From the NCBI RefSeq assembly GCF_003340495.1, contig NZ_QASA01000001.1, positions 1,116,001 through 1,180,000 on the forward strand: a stretch of 64,000 nt of DNA, read 5' to 3'. The notes under the pieces were generated by a model. That model was not told where the DNA came from, made no database searches, and saw only the letters and a program-made list of their open reading frames with translations. How positions within the stretch are numbered: the first letter of the stretch is position 1; each line of letters begins with the position of its first letter. Positions 1 through 9,195 of the stretch are shown in pieces. The position numbers and the translations under genes are program-made. Origin of the DNA: Adhaeribacter pallidiroseus. GTDB taxonomy: Bacteria > Bacteroidota > Bacteroidia > Cytophagales > Hymenobacteraceae.

Positions 1-599
1 CTACCTACCCCGAAATACAGGATTACGCCCTCCGGAAATTACGCACCGGATTAACCGAAAAGCATACGTACCACCACCTTAAACATACGGTAGATGTAGT
101 AGCGCAATGTACCGCAATTTCGGATTTAGAAATGGTAAACTCCGCCGAAGATCTGTTTCTTTTAAAAGTAGGAGCCTTGTACCACGATATGGGTTTCTTA
201 TTTACTTACCAGGGGCACGAAGCTAAAAGCTGCGAAATAGCCGATACTGACTTAACCCTTTTTAAATTTACGGACCGCCAAAAAGAAGTTATTTTTAATT
301 TAATTAAAGCCACGCAAGTACCTCAAAAGCCGCAGACCCAATTAGAAGAAATTATTTGCGATGCCGATTTGGATTACTTGGGCCGCAGCGATTTTTATGT
401 AATCGGGGAGGGGCTGTACCAGGAGTTTCTGTGGCAAGGAATCGTGAAAAATGAACGGGACTGGAACCAAGTACAAATTAAATTTTTAGAAAACCATTGC
501 TACTTTACGGCCTCATCTAAAAAACGGCGCGAAGAACAAAAGCAAGTGTACCTGGCGCAAATTAAAAAGAAGGTTGCGCCGTGGGAGCACTTGTTTTAG
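1..599 (+). CDS. HD-domain phosphohydrolase, 5' end outside window
   Basis: The reading frame is open from base 3 to the TAG at 597-599, with no stop towards the left edge, so the gene starts outside the window. The first ATG at 132 would cut away the first metal ligand and is unlikely to be the start. The visible protein has an HD-superfamily pattern: YHHLKHTVDV near the left edge, LYHDMGF about 35 residues later, and a third acidic site in CDADLDYLG. HD proteins of this kind are metal-dependent phosphohydrolases, often acting on nucleotides. In Cytophagales similar domains can sit behind cyclase or other sensory domains, but that part is not visible. Its 3' end overlaps the convergent cyclic-nucleotide-binding gene by 38 bases. 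The HD fold is well supported; the substrate is unknown. Confidence 0.8.
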   Translation, partial: TYPEIQDYALRKLRTGLTEKHTYHHLKHTVDVVAQCTAISDLEMVNSAEDLFLLKVGALYHDMGFLFTYQGHEAKSCEIADTDLTLFKFTDRQKEVIFNLIKATQVPQKPQTQLEEIICDADLDYLGRSDFYVIGEGLYQEFLWQGIVKNERDWNQVQIKFLENHCYFTASSKKRREEQKQVYLAQIKKKVAPWEHLF

Positions 600-1020
600 T
601 CTCGGCCAGTTTGGCATCCATAATCCGGAGCCGGCGACCCAGCGTTTTTAAAATTCCTTTAAGTACTTCGGCGTTCGCCAGCATAATATCATAGAAAGGC
701 TCTTGTTCCAGCTTCAGCAGAATGGTTTCTTCCAGAGCGGTGGCGCTCGCTGAACGGGTGTCGGCGTCCAGCACCGACAATTCTCCTAAAATTTCATTTT
801 CTTCTAAAACGGCTAATGTTAGGTTGCCATCGTGAACGCGGATTTTCCCTTTGTAAATAAAATACATGCTTTCACCCACGTCGCCTTTTTGAAATAAGGT
901 TTCGTTAGTATTCAGGTACAATTCCTCTAAAACTCCGGCTAGTTCCACCAATTCGGCTTCGGGTGTGTTCTGAAAAATTTCCGAAGACCGGAGGGTGAGC
1001 ACTTTTTCTATGAGTAACAT
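562..1020 (-). CDS. Cyclic-nucleotide-binding domain protein
   Basis: A 152-residue protein made almost entirely of one Crp-type cyclic-nucleotide-binding domain. The phosphate-binding cassette is visible as GELSVLDADTRSASATA, keeping the Glu and Arg that contact the cyclic phosphate and ribose. No helix-turn-helix follows, so it is not a Crp-type transcription factor; the C-terminus is a short helix and a polar tail. It starts 7 bases after the stop of the large transporter-HEAT gene and is probably co-transcribed with it, acting as a detached sensor subunit. The nearby adenylate cyclase (4093-5136) is a plausible source of ligand; this is inference. Confidence 0.85.
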   Translation of the reverse strand: MLLIEKVLTLRSSEIFQNTPEAELVELAGVLEELYLNTNETLFQKGDVGESMYFIYKGKIRVHDGNLTLAVLEENEILGELSVLDADTRSASATALEETILLKLEQEPFYDIMLANAEVLKGILKTLGRRLRIMDAKLAETKTSAPTAQPSF

Positions 1021-1027
1021 GCAGCAA

Positions 1028-3775
1028 CTATAATTCTACTTGCGAAATAACAAATCTTTTAGTTTCACTCAGTAAAGGATGATTTTCTTCCGGGAGCGGT
1101 TCGCTCAGAATTTGCAAAAAATCCTTATTCTTTAAAGTAGGTATCAAGTATAAAGCTACGGATTTCGTCCAGACATTAAAACTGGTTTCGGGGGCCACTA
1201 GTATTTCCTGAATAACGGAGCTTACCCCGGAAGCGTGGGTACTTACGTTAAACGTAGGAGCAGGCTGAAACTCCAGCGCGTATTCCAAAATAACATCTAT
1301 AGGCAAAAAGTAGCGTTTCGGGATATGGAGCTCCAGCATTTCAATGGCGTTAAAAAGGCGGGCTTGGTCCCGGGATTTTATTAGCTGCAGCACGCGTTCG
1401 AGGTGCGGACGGTTGTAGAGCAAAGCGCAGGCTTGTAAAATAAGCTGCCCATCTTGCGCAATTTCCGATTTCAAAGCAGTGGTCAATAAACCGGCAACCG
1501 GATCAGCGGCTAAGCGGGCAGTAACGTTTATTTTCTGTTTCGTTTGTGCTAGTTTGGCTTCGAGCCAAGTGGCCACTTCTTCCTGACCAGCATCCGCTAA
1601 ATTGGCTTTTTTCCGGTACAGGGCGGCTACTGCTAAATCTCTCGTTTGGTTTTGGGCTCGCAAAAAAAACAGCAGATAATTAGTAGACAGATGACCGGTT
1701 ATGGTTCCAGCCGTTTTGATAATTATATGGTTAATTGCCTCTGGTACAGAACCAGGAATCAGGTATTCTGGAGCAAAAATTGAATCGCCGAAGTGTAAAA
1801 TAGCTCTCTGCAAGGCTCCCGTGGTATTTTGTTTTGCCGATATAACCAGCAGCACCGACCATAAGGAATAAGCTTTAACCTGGCCCACGGCTTCCATCGC
1901 GTTTTTAAAAATTACTGGCGAAGAATCTTGTAGTAAGCTTTGCAAAGGCGCCTGAAAATTGCCGTGGGGCGCGGCCGAAATAATCTCTAAAGCCAGTAGC
2001 TTAGCTTCTAACGGGGAGGCAGCGGCCAATGCGGTTACTTCTTGCTCCACTACTTGCTGGATAGTAGGTTCGGGACGCGAAGCTAAACCCAGTAAAGCCG
2101 CTTTTTTACTCGCCGGGTCTAAATTTTTAAATTTATTCTGTTCCCGAGCTTGTTCAGGATTTAAGTAATAGAGCGCCCGAATTAAATCGGGTTTGGTATC
2201 GGGGGAGGGATTGGCCGCTAATTGCTGCGCTACAACCGGTAAAGCTGCGGTTATATTCCGGTGCGTAATTCGGGATAAAACGTATTTTTTTATTAACGAT
2301 GAAGCATTATGTAACTCCTGTAATAATAAAGTATCTATTTGTTTATACCCCGAGCGTTCCAGTAATTCTAAAGCAAACAATACTTCTTTGGGCTTTTCGC
2401 TGGTAGTTTTGGCCAGTAACAAATCGCGGACGGGTTTGTCGGATAAAAAAAGTTGCGTGCCCGTAAAATAACCCTTTTTTAAAGCTTGAATCAGGGTATG
2501 TACATATTCTTTTTTAATCAGCAACACCATTCCCGACCAAACAGCCAGGAGTAAAACCAAGGTGCGGCAAACCAGCGCAATCGAAATTTCGCCATGCGGG
2601 TCGCGGAAAGCAAAAGCAAAAATACCCACTACCAGTAAGGCAAAAGGCAAAGTATAACCTTTGGTAATTAAATGACCTTTTAAGCGCGTGTGCGGATGCA
2701 AGGGTTGAAATAAAATAAAAAAAGCCGGTTCCTGTACCGTCGATTTTAAAACCTCGGAAAGCAACACCATTAAGCCAAAAATTATTAGAACGTCGGTAGC
2801 ATTATGCGGCGTGAGTAAGATAAATCCAGTGATGAGCAGCAAGATAGCAGGCGTTACCAGTAAAGAATTAGCTAAGCCCAAGCGGTTAATAACCCGGCTA
2901 CTGAAAACTACTTTAATAAACATAGCCAGTACCCGGCCCACGGCAAAATAAATACCCAGAAAAGAAGCTAGTTCGTGGCTGGTTTTATACTTAACCTTTA
3001 TTTCGGTTAAAAAAGTGTAATCCAGCAAAGAGAAAATAGTAAATCCTACGAAAGACCAAACGGCAATTACCAATATTAAATTATTTTCAAAAAAACGGCT
3101 GATAAAACCAGGATGTTCCTCACTCACTGGGTGCCCCGACCGGGTGGGCGGGTGGTGCGCCTGCTCGGGCGAGGCCACAATAACCGGGTGATTAAATTGG
3201 TTTAGGTAATAGTAGGCTATTAAAAAAGCAATAATGGAAATAGCCAGCACGTTGATAACGCTTATAACTGGGGCTAAAACCGCTACCGCCGCGTACCCTA
3301 GAATTTTGGCCGGAATGTCGCCGGAGCCTACAATCGAAAATATTCTTTTACTTTCCCGGACGTTAAAGATAATGGCCGCCATACCCCAGAAAGCATACCC
3401 TATTACCATATACAATACTAAATTCCAAGCTGATAAGAAAAAAGGCAGCCAGGTAATGGGAAAGAGAGCAGCTTCTAACCAGGTAAAAACAATAGAGATT
3501 AAAGAAAATAAAATAATCACCTGCAACAGCTTTTTAGGCGATAGCTTGGCTTCTAAGGCCGCATACACGTAATTGGCGCCCAATAACAGACCGGCCGCCA
3601 GCAACGACACTTTAGGTAGTTCTTTAATGGGGTAAGTCGCCAGAAAAAGGGTGAGCGCGCTGGTAAATAAAAACGAGGTGCCCACACCTAAAAAAAACTG
3701 TACTAAAAAAAGTTGCTTTACTACCCGGACTTCGGCCGGTTTAATATTAAGCAAGGAATAGATCTTACTTTTCAT
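1028..3775 (-). CDS. Transporter-like (NTT/MFS) membrane protein with C-terminal HEAT repeats
   Basis: A 915-residue protein. Residues about 15-430 hold about a dozen hydrophobic segments arranged like the MFS or ATP/ADP-translocase (NTT) superfamily, with a soluble loop rich in His and Pro around residues 200-225. Residues about 440-915 are soluble helical pairs resembling HEAT repeats (for example LLALEIISAAPHGNFQAPLQ). NTT-like domains joined to HEAT repeats and cyclic-nucleotide-binding domains are known in bacteria. Here the binding domain is a separate gene 7 bases downstream, so the two probably form one regulated membrane complex. Substrate and transport activity are unknown; the membrane part may act as a sensor rather than a carrier. 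Confidence 0.75.
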   Translation of the reverse strand: MKSKIYSLLNIKPAEVRVVKQLFLVQFFLGVGTSFLFTSALTLFLATYPIKELPKVSLLAAGLLLGANYVYAALEAKLSPKKLLQVIILFSLISIVFTWLEAALFPITWLPFFLSAWNLVLYMVIGYAFWGMAAIIFNVRESKRIFSIVGSGDIPAKILGYAAVAVLAPVISVINVLAISIIAFLIAYYYLNQFNHPVIVASPEQAHHPPTRSGHPVSEEHPGFISRFFENNLILVIAVWSFVGFTIFSLLDYTFLTEIKVKYKTSHELASFLGIYFAVGRVLAMFIKVVFSSRVINRLGLANSLLVTPAILLLITGFILLTPHNATDVLIIFGLMVLLSEVLKSTVQEPAFFILFQPLHPHTRLKGHLITKGYTLPFALLVVGIFAFAFRDPHGEISIALVCRTLVLLLAVWSGMVLLIKKEYVHTLIQALKKGYFTGTQLFLSDKPVRDLLLAKTTSEKPKEVLFALELLERSGYKQIDTLLLQELHNASSLIKKYVLSRITHRNITAALPVVAQQLAANPSPDTKPDLIRALYYLNPEQAREQNKFKNLDPASKKAALLGLASRPEPTIQQVVEQEVTALAAASPLEAKLLALEIISAAPHGNFQAPLQSLLQDSSPVIFKNAMEAVGQVKAYSLWSVLLVISAKQNTTGALQRAILHFGDSIFAPEYLIPGSVPEAINHIIIKTAGTITGHLSTNYLLFFLRAQNQTRDLAVAALYRKKANLADAGQEEVATWLEAKLAQTKQKINVTARLAADPVAGLLTTALKSEIAQDGQLILQACALLYNRPHLERVLQLIKSRDQARLFNAIEMLELHIPKRYFLPIDVILEYALEFQPAPTFNVSTHASGVSSVIQEILVAPETSFNVWTKSVALYLIPTLKNKDFLQILSEPLPEENHPLLSETKRFVISQVEL

Positions 3776-4092
3776 AAAAAATCCTATCCGATGTTCGATG
3801 GTTCGATACTCGATTTACTTGATTAAAATTAGCGGAATAAAATCAATAAAATCTTTTTAATGCCGCGCTTCATGCTTAATTATTTAAAAAAACAGTTTAA
3901 GTAATTGGTCCTTATTAGTTGTTGGTTAGGCTACTAATAAATTAAAAAAACCAGCTACTCATGCCAGCATTTCTTTTATTATATTTTGTACAAGAACTTA
4001 ACTAAGTAAAAATTTGGTATCTACTATCCGGATAATAGTATTTTACATCAAACATTGAAAAATCGAATATCGAAATGGCTTGTACCCGCCGC
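3776..4092. other. Intergenic region between transporter-HEAT and cyclase genes
   Basis: These 317 bases are AT-rich and contain no convincing gene. They should hold the 5' leader of the transporter-HEAT gene and the 3' end of the two-component operon, both on the minus strand. A short imperfect palindrome centred on TATCCGGATA lies near 4025-4036. No U-tract terminator is clear. Confidence 0.5.
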
Positions 4093-5136
4093 TTATTCTA
4101 AAACTTCGTAGATTACCACGGGAACTGCTTTATTTTTTAAATTTACTTCTTTTATTTTCTGGCACTGAAACGATTCTTTCGCTTGTTCATAAACTGCTTC
4201 CGAAATTACGATTTGGTTGGGCTGCGCTACCGATTGCAGCCGTTGCGCCAGATTAACGCCATCGCCGATAACGGTATAGTCTAAGCGGCGCAGCGAAACA
4301 GAACCAATATTACCCGAAATAACCTCGCCGGAATTAATGCCCACCGAAACCTGCGGTTTAAAAAAATGCCCATCTAACTGTACTTCATTTTCCTGATTCA
4401 ATTTTTCGCGCACCGCTAAGGCCGCATCCATGGCCCGGTCCAGGTGGTAATTACCCCGGAAGACCGCCATCACCGCATCGCCCATAAATTTATCCACGTG
4501 GCCATTCTGCGCAATTACTTCTTTCACCATCAAGTCGAAATATTTGTTTAGTAAACCCACTACCGTATTGGCCGGTACTTTTTCGGTAATAGACGTGAAA
4601 CCGCAAATATCCATAAACATAATGGTGGCTTCAATGGATTCATTTACCAGAATACTGTTTTCGAACTCTTTGTGCGTCATAAAATTCAGCACGTTCTCGT
4701 CCACGTACATTTTAAGAATGTTATTTTCCTTAATGGCCTGCATGGTTTCGCGCAGTTGCGATACGTGCAGCATGGTTTTATCCATGGTTACTTCCAGGTC
4801 TTCGAAGTTTACGGGCTTGCACACAAAATCAAAAGCGCCCCGGTTCATGGCCATCCGGATGTTTTCCATGTCGCCGTAAGCCGATACCATCACGGCTTTT
4901 ACCAACGGGTTTACCTCGGGTAATTTGGTGAGCAAGGTTAGGCCGTCCATTTCGGGCATGTTAATGTCGCTCAGCATAATATCTAAATCGGGGTGTTCGG
5001 CCAGTTTCTGCAAAGCTTCTACGCCGTTGTGCGCAAAAACAAACTCATACGCGTTTTCTCTAATTTTCCGTCGAAATTTTTGTTTAATCAGTAATTCTAA
5101 ATCGGTCTCGTCGTCAACCACCAATATTTTGGCCAT
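4093..5136 (-). CDS. Response regulator with class III adenylate cyclase output domain
   Basis: A 347-residue protein. Residues 1-125 are a receiver domain with the acidic pair at D8/D9 and phospho-acceptor D57 in LSDINMPEMDG. A helical linker follows, then a class III cyclase catalytic domain from about residue 165 to the end. Metal-binding aspartates lie in IMFMDICGFTS and FMGDAVMAVF. The Lys of HVDKFMGD and the Asp of RRLDYTVIGDGVN are the adenine-selecting pair, so ATP rather than GTP is the expected substrate. The Asn and Arg of VNLAQRL stabilise the transition state in this class. Its start codon overlaps the stop of the upstream regulator by one base (TGATG), indicating translational coupling. 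It probably makes cAMP in response to phosphorylation. Confidence 0.93.
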   Translation of the reverse strand: MAKILVVDDETDLELLIKQKFRRKIRENAYEFVFAHNGVEALQKLAEHPDLDIMLSDINMPEMDGLTLLTKLPEVNPLVKAVMVSAYGDMENIRMAMNRGAFDFVCKPVNFEDLEVTMDKTMLHVSQLRETMQAIKENNILKMYVDENVLNFMTHKEFENSILVNESIEATIMFMDICGFTSITEKVPANTVVGLLNKYFDLMVKEVIAQNGHVDKFMGDAVMAVFRGNYHLDRAMDAALAVREKLNQENEVQLDGHFFKPQVSVGINSGEVISGNIGSVSLRRLDYTVIGDGVNLAQRLQSVAQPNQIVISEAVYEQAKESFQCQKIKEVNLKNKAVPVVIYEVLE

Positions 5137-5513
5137 CAGGATGCAAAATTTTTAAGTTTTTCTTTTAACAGGCTAAAATCCAAGGGCTTGGTTAAAAAGT
5201 CATCGGCTCCGTAGTGCATGGCTTGCTGGTAGTTTTCCTCGTCGCCGTAAGCTGTTATCATCATTACGGTGGGCGGCTTGGTTTCGTGCTTTTTGCGAAT
5301 CAATTGCAGCAGTTCCAGACCGCTCATGCCGGGCATATTAATATCGGATAAAATCAGTACTACCTCCGAATCGTATTGTTGCAGGTAAGCAAAAGCCTCT
5401 TCTCCGGACACGGAAAAAGCAAAATCCAGTTCGCCATTTTTAATTTCCCGCCGGAAACGTTGTAAAAATAATGGCTGCACATCGGCTTCGTCGTCCACTA
5501 CTAATATTTTCAT
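5136..5513 (-). CDS. Single-domain response regulator (CheY-like)
   Basis: A 125-residue stand-alone receiver domain. The acidic pocket is D7/D8, the phospho-acceptor is D57 in LSDINMPGMSG, and the conserved Lys is in FLTKPLDF near residue 105. It has no output domain, so it acts by protein contact or as a phosphate shuttle. It shares the RRF/RRE pattern and D57 spacing with the receiver of the cyclase gene downstream, suggesting a duplication. It lies 43 bases after the histidine kinase at 5557-6924 and is coupled to the cyclase gene by a one-base overlap. The four genes from 9195 to 4093 look like one operon. Confidence 0.9.
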   Translation of the reverse strand: MKILVVDDEADVQPLFLQRFRREIKNGELDFAFSVSGEEAFAYLQQYDSEVVLILSDINMPGMSGLELLQLIRKKHETKPPTVMMITAYGDEENYQQAMHYGADDFLTKPLDFSLLKEKLKNFAS

Positions 5514-5556
5514 TTATTTAATAAATAGGGTCAAATAGTGTTTAAATTATTATTAA

Positions 5557-6924
5557 TTATCCGTTATTCCGAGGTAAGCGCAAGATAAATTCCGAAAATT
5601 CCCCCTCCTGGGTATTTAAGTCGATGGTGCCGCCGTGTACTTTGGTGATTATATCGAAACTGAGCGATAAACCCAGGCCGGTACCTTTGCCGGCTGGTTT
5701 AGTCGTAAAAAACGGCTGCATGATTTTATCCCGGATGGCCTGGGGAATACCCAAGCCGTTATCTTTTACCCGAATTTCTATTTTGTCGTCTTTTTGCTGG
5801 GTAGATACGTTAATGGTGGGCTCAAAAGCGCCGTTTTGTAATTTCTTCTTCTCGCTGATGGCGTAAAAAGCATTGTTATACAAATTGAGCAATACCCGAC
5901 CCAAATCCTGCGAAACCGCTTCCACAGGTTTTAAATCCGGCGCAAAGTCGGTTTTAATAGTGGCGTTAAAAGATTTGTCTTTCGCCCGCAAACCATGGTA
6001 CGAAAGCCGCAAATACTCATCGGCTAAGGCATTAATGTCCGTGGGTTCTTTTTGGCCGGTGGTCGTGCGCGAGTGCTGCAACATGCCTTTCACAATTTTC
6101 TCGGCCCGTTTGCCGTGGTACGATACTTTGTTCAGATTTTGGGTTAAATCAAACAAAATTTCTTCGGCGTACTGTTTTTCTTCGGGAGGTAATTTTTGCA
6201 AAGGGCCTTCTTTTAATTCTCCCAGCAGTTCGGTGCTTACTTCCGAAAAGTTATTCACAAAATTGAGCGGGTTTTGAATTTCGTGGGCAATGCCCGCGGT
6301 AAGCTCGCCTAAGGAAGCCAGTTTTTCTTGTTGAACAAGTTGCGCCTGGGTGGCTTGGAGTTCTTTTATAGTTACTTCCAGTTCTTCTTTTTGTTTGGTT
6401 ATTTCGGCGGTGCGTTCGGCTACTAAAACTTCGAGCTGGTTATTTTGGGCCGAAAGAGCTAATTTTTGTTGTTCTTCCAGTTGCCTTTGCTGGCGTTCGT
6501 AGTCTAATTCTTTTTCGCGCTTATTAGCATTTATCCAACTGGCAAAATTCCAGACGAATGCACCCATAATCGCCGCACTCCAGTAACCTTCCCAATTTTT
6601 ATAAAAGTCCGGCACAATTAAATTTAAAAAACCGCTTAAAAAAGCAATTACCGCAAACGGCAAAATAGGGGTAACAAAGGCGCGGGACGAATAAAAATCA
6701 GGTTCTTTGTAGATAAAGAATATGACCAACCACAGATAAATGGCCGCGCTAAAATTAGATACTTCGTCGCTTAAAAAACTGCCAATCGCAAACATAAGGC
6801 CCAGAGTAATCCAGCTGGAAACATTCAGCCATTGGTCCCACTTAAAAGTCTGAGTGGTGCCCTGGTTGGATTTTCGCAAGCGCCTGAGAAGAAGAAAAAC
6901 AGAGAGTAGGGTAAAAAAATACAT
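5557..6924 (-). CDS. Membrane histidine kinase
   Basis: A 455-residue sensor kinase. The first 135 residues hold about five hydrophobic segments with no large external domain. A charged coiled coil follows (about 135-195), then a dimerisation/phosphotransfer helix with the acceptor His in GIAHEIQNPLNFVNNFSEVS. The ATPase domain shows an N-box (RVLLNLYNNAFYAI), G1 (DNGLGIP) and G2 (GKGTGLGLSLSFDI), so it should be active. The kinase core is very similar to that of the neighbouring kinase at 6958-9195. It has no receiver of its own; the likely partners are the two regulators directly downstream. The signal sensed is unknown and may be membrane-borne. Confidence 0.92.
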   Translation of the reverse strand: MYFFTLLSVFLLLRRLRKSNQGTTQTFKWDQWLNVSSWITLGLMFAIGSFLSDEVSNFSAAIYLWLVIFFIYKEPDFYSSRAFVTPILPFAVIAFLSGFLNLIVPDFYKNWEGYWSAAIMGAFVWNFASWINANKREKELDYERQQRQLEEQQKLALSAQNNQLEVLVAERTAEITKQKEELEVTIKELQATQAQLVQQEKLASLGELTAGIAHEIQNPLNFVNNFSEVSTELLGELKEGPLQKLPPEEKQYAEEILFDLTQNLNKVSYHGKRAEKIVKGMLQHSRTTTGQKEPTDINALADEYLRLSYHGLRAKDKSFNATIKTDFAPDLKPVEAVSQDLGRVLLNLYNNAFYAISEKKKLQNGAFEPTINVSTQQKDDKIEIRVKDNGLGIPQAIRDKIMQPFFTTKPAGKGTGLGLSLSFDIITKVHGGTIDLNTQEGEFSEFILRLPRNNG

Positions 6925-6957
6925 AAACTAATTTTCTGACGGTAAAACGAAAAGCAG

Positions 6958-9195
6958 CTAAACCAACCTAGACTTGGCCGTTTGGGGTAAGTTAATAATA
7001 AATTCGGTATACTCCCCTGGTTCTGTTTTTACTTCTATTTGGCCCTGGTGCCCTTTGGTAATAATGTCATAACTTAAAGATAAACCCAGGCCAGTGCCTT
7101 GTCCGGTGGGTTTAGTAGTAAAGAAAGGCTGGAATATTTTGCTTTTGATATTTTCCGGCATGCCCGTACCATTATCCCGAATATGGATTACTGCGTACCC
7201 ATTTTTTTGACTGGTAGTAATTTTTATCTCCGGCTGGTATTGGCCGTTTAGCTGGGCCTTCTTTTGTTTGGTGGCATAAAAGGCATTATTAAACACGTTT
7301 ACCAGTACCCGACCCAGTTCCAGGGGACTAACTTCTATTTTCGGGAGGTCGTTATTTAGCTCTGTAATCAGGTTGGCGGTATACTCTTTATCTTTGGCGC
7401 GTATATTTTGGTAAGCTAACCGATAGTACTCTTGGGTAAGTTTACTGATATCCAAGGTTTTTTTCTCGCCGGAACTGCTCCGCGAATGCTCCAACATGCC
7501 TTTTACGATAAAGTCGGCGCGCTTGCCATGATGATTGATTTTTTGCAGATTTTCTTTAACATCACCCACAATGGCTAAAGCTTCGTCGGTGTCCCCCTTC
7601 AGCATTTCTTCTGCCAGTTCATCCAGCAACTCCGCACTTACTTCCGAGAAGTTATTGACAAAATTGAGCGGATTTTGAATTTCGTGGGCAATACCCGCGG
7701 TGAGTTCGCCCAAAGATGCCATTTTTTCGGACAGAATAAGCTGCGCTTGGGTACGCTTGAGAGTGGTTAAAGTATTTTCAATTTCTTCTTTCTGGGTTTG
7801 CAGCTGGGCATTCGCCAATTGTTTCTGGCGGTAAGCCCAAAATGCCACGGCAGCCAGGCTAAAGGAAAGAACCAGGCCAACAATTAAAGCTAACTGCCGG
7901 GCTTGGGTAATAGCATCTTTGTTTTTTTGTTCGATCCGTTGCGTTTCTTGCTTTTTATTAAATTCATAATTCATGCTTAATTCCGTTACCCGGCGGATGT
8001 TATCCCGGCTAAGAACAGAATCCGCTATTTGGGCCGAATTTTTAAAAAAAGTGAGCGCTTTGCTAAAATTGCCGGTCTTCTCGTAACAATAAGATAAGTG
8101 TTGATAGGTATTGCCTACCTCTTCGTTATACAAATCGGTTTTTTCTAAAAACGCCACACTTTTTTCCAGGTAAGGAATAGCTGCTTTGTATTGATTTTGC
8201 AACCGTAAAACATACCCTAAACTCGAGTAAGCCTGGTACCGGTTATAAGTCTGGCCCGAAGAGTCCGCAATAATGATGGCTTTTTTAGCTAAAGCCGTTG
8301 CCGCCGGAAATTGCCGCATGGTTGCCAGAGAGCCGGCTGCTTTAGACAGGCTAGCGGCCTGAATGCCATAATCGCCCATTTCCTGGCCTAGTTGGGCCGC
8401 TTTCATGGCAAATTCGTACTCTTTTTGAACGTCTTTTTTCTGACTGTATAAATTCGCTAAATTAGAATAGGCATACAATTCCACATTTTTTATTCCTTCT
8501 TGTTTTGCCAACCGGATAGATTCCAGTAAAGATTGCCGGGCCCGCAAAGTGTCCTTCATATTGGCGAAGACAAGCCCCATGTTCAGGCGGATATAAGCTT
8601 GATTTGAAACATCTTTATTGGCAATGGCCAGGTTTAAGGATTTTTGCTGGTATTCCAAAGCTTTTATAAAATTGGCTTGCATCTGGTAGCCAATAGCAAT
8701 GTTGCCGTAATAAGTAGCCAGCCGCTCTTCAAACTTATTGCGTTCGGCAATGCTAATAGCTTTCTCCAGGTTTGTAATGGAAGAATCGTATTTACTTTGC
8801 ATGCCATAATACATACCGTAGGTAGAGTAGGTATTACTTAACCCTAAAGAGTCTGGTATATCCAGAAATATTTTCTGGGCAATATTCATGTTTTCCGAAG
8901 CTTTTTTAAAATTTCCTTTCATTATATACGTGCTGGCCAAGTTAATGCGGGCGGCGGCTTCTCCGTAAGAATACCGAAGGGATTTTGATTTTTGAAGAGT
9001 AGCCAAGCCTAGCGTTTCGGCGGAGTCCAGATTAATGCGAATTAAAAGTCGGATTTTACTATTAGTAAGATTAATACTGGCTGTATCCGTGGTTGCTTGG
9101 CGAATGAGCCGGTTTAAACTGTCAATCTGGGTATTTTGGGCATAGGTAGCGCTTTTTAAAATAAAAAAGGACAAAACCACTATAGCAAGTTTCAT
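6958..9195 (-). CDS. Histidine kinase with periplasmic tetratricopeptide repeats
   Basis: A 745-residue kinase. A signal peptide (about residues 1-19) leads into about 380 residues of tetratricopeptide helix pairs, recognisable by recurrent patterns such as SSITNLEKAISIAERNKF and KAIPYLEKSVAFLEK. One transmembrane segment (ALIVGLVLSFSLAAVAFWAY), a coiled coil and a kinase core follow, with the acceptor His in GIAHEIQNPLNFV, N-box (RVLVNVFNNAFYA), G1 (DNGTGMP) and G2 (GQGTGLGLSLSYDI). This is a common Bacteroidota sensor form. It is the first gene of the presumed operon kinase-kinase-regulator-cyclase regulator. The repeats probably bind a partner protein or ligand in the periplasm. Confidence 0.92.
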   Translation of the reverse strand: MKLAIVVLSFFILKSATYAQNTQIDSLNRLIRQATTDTASINLTNSKIRLLIRINLDSAETLGLATLQKSKSLRYSYGEAAARINLASTYIMKGNFKKASENMNIAQKIFLDIPDSLGLSNTYSTYGMYYGMQSKYDSSITNLEKAISIAERNKFEERLATYYGNIAIGYQMQANFIKALEYQQKSLNLAIANKDVSNQAYIRLNMGLVFANMKDTLRARQSLLESIRLAKQEGIKNVELYAYSNLANLYSQKKDVQKEYEFAMKAAQLGQEMGDYGIQAASLSKAAGSLATMRQFPAATALAKKAIIIADSSGQTYNRYQAYSSLGYVLRLQNQYKAAIPYLEKSVAFLEKTDLYNEEVGNTYQHLSYCYEKTGNFSKALTFFKNSAQIADSVLSRDNIRRVTELSMNYEFNKKQETQRIEQKNKDAITQARQLALIVGLVLSFSLAAVAFWAYRQKQLANAQLQTQKEEIENTLTTLKRTQAQLILSEKMASLGELTAGIAHEIQNPLNFVNNFSEVSAELLDELAEEMLKGDTDEALAIVGDVKENLQKINHHGKRADFIVKGMLEHSRSSSGEKKTLDISKLTQEYYRLAYQNIRAKDKEYTANLITELNNDLPKIEVSPLELGRVLVNVFNNAFYATKQKKAQLNGQYQPEIKITTSQKNGYAVIHIRDNGTGMPENIKSKIFQPFFTTKPTGQGTGLGLSLSYDIITKGHQGQIEVKTEPGEYTEFIINLPQTAKSRLV

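Noticed and set aside
3234-3572. 112-codon frame on the plus strand
   Set aside because: Opposite-strand shadow of the transporter-HEAT gene.
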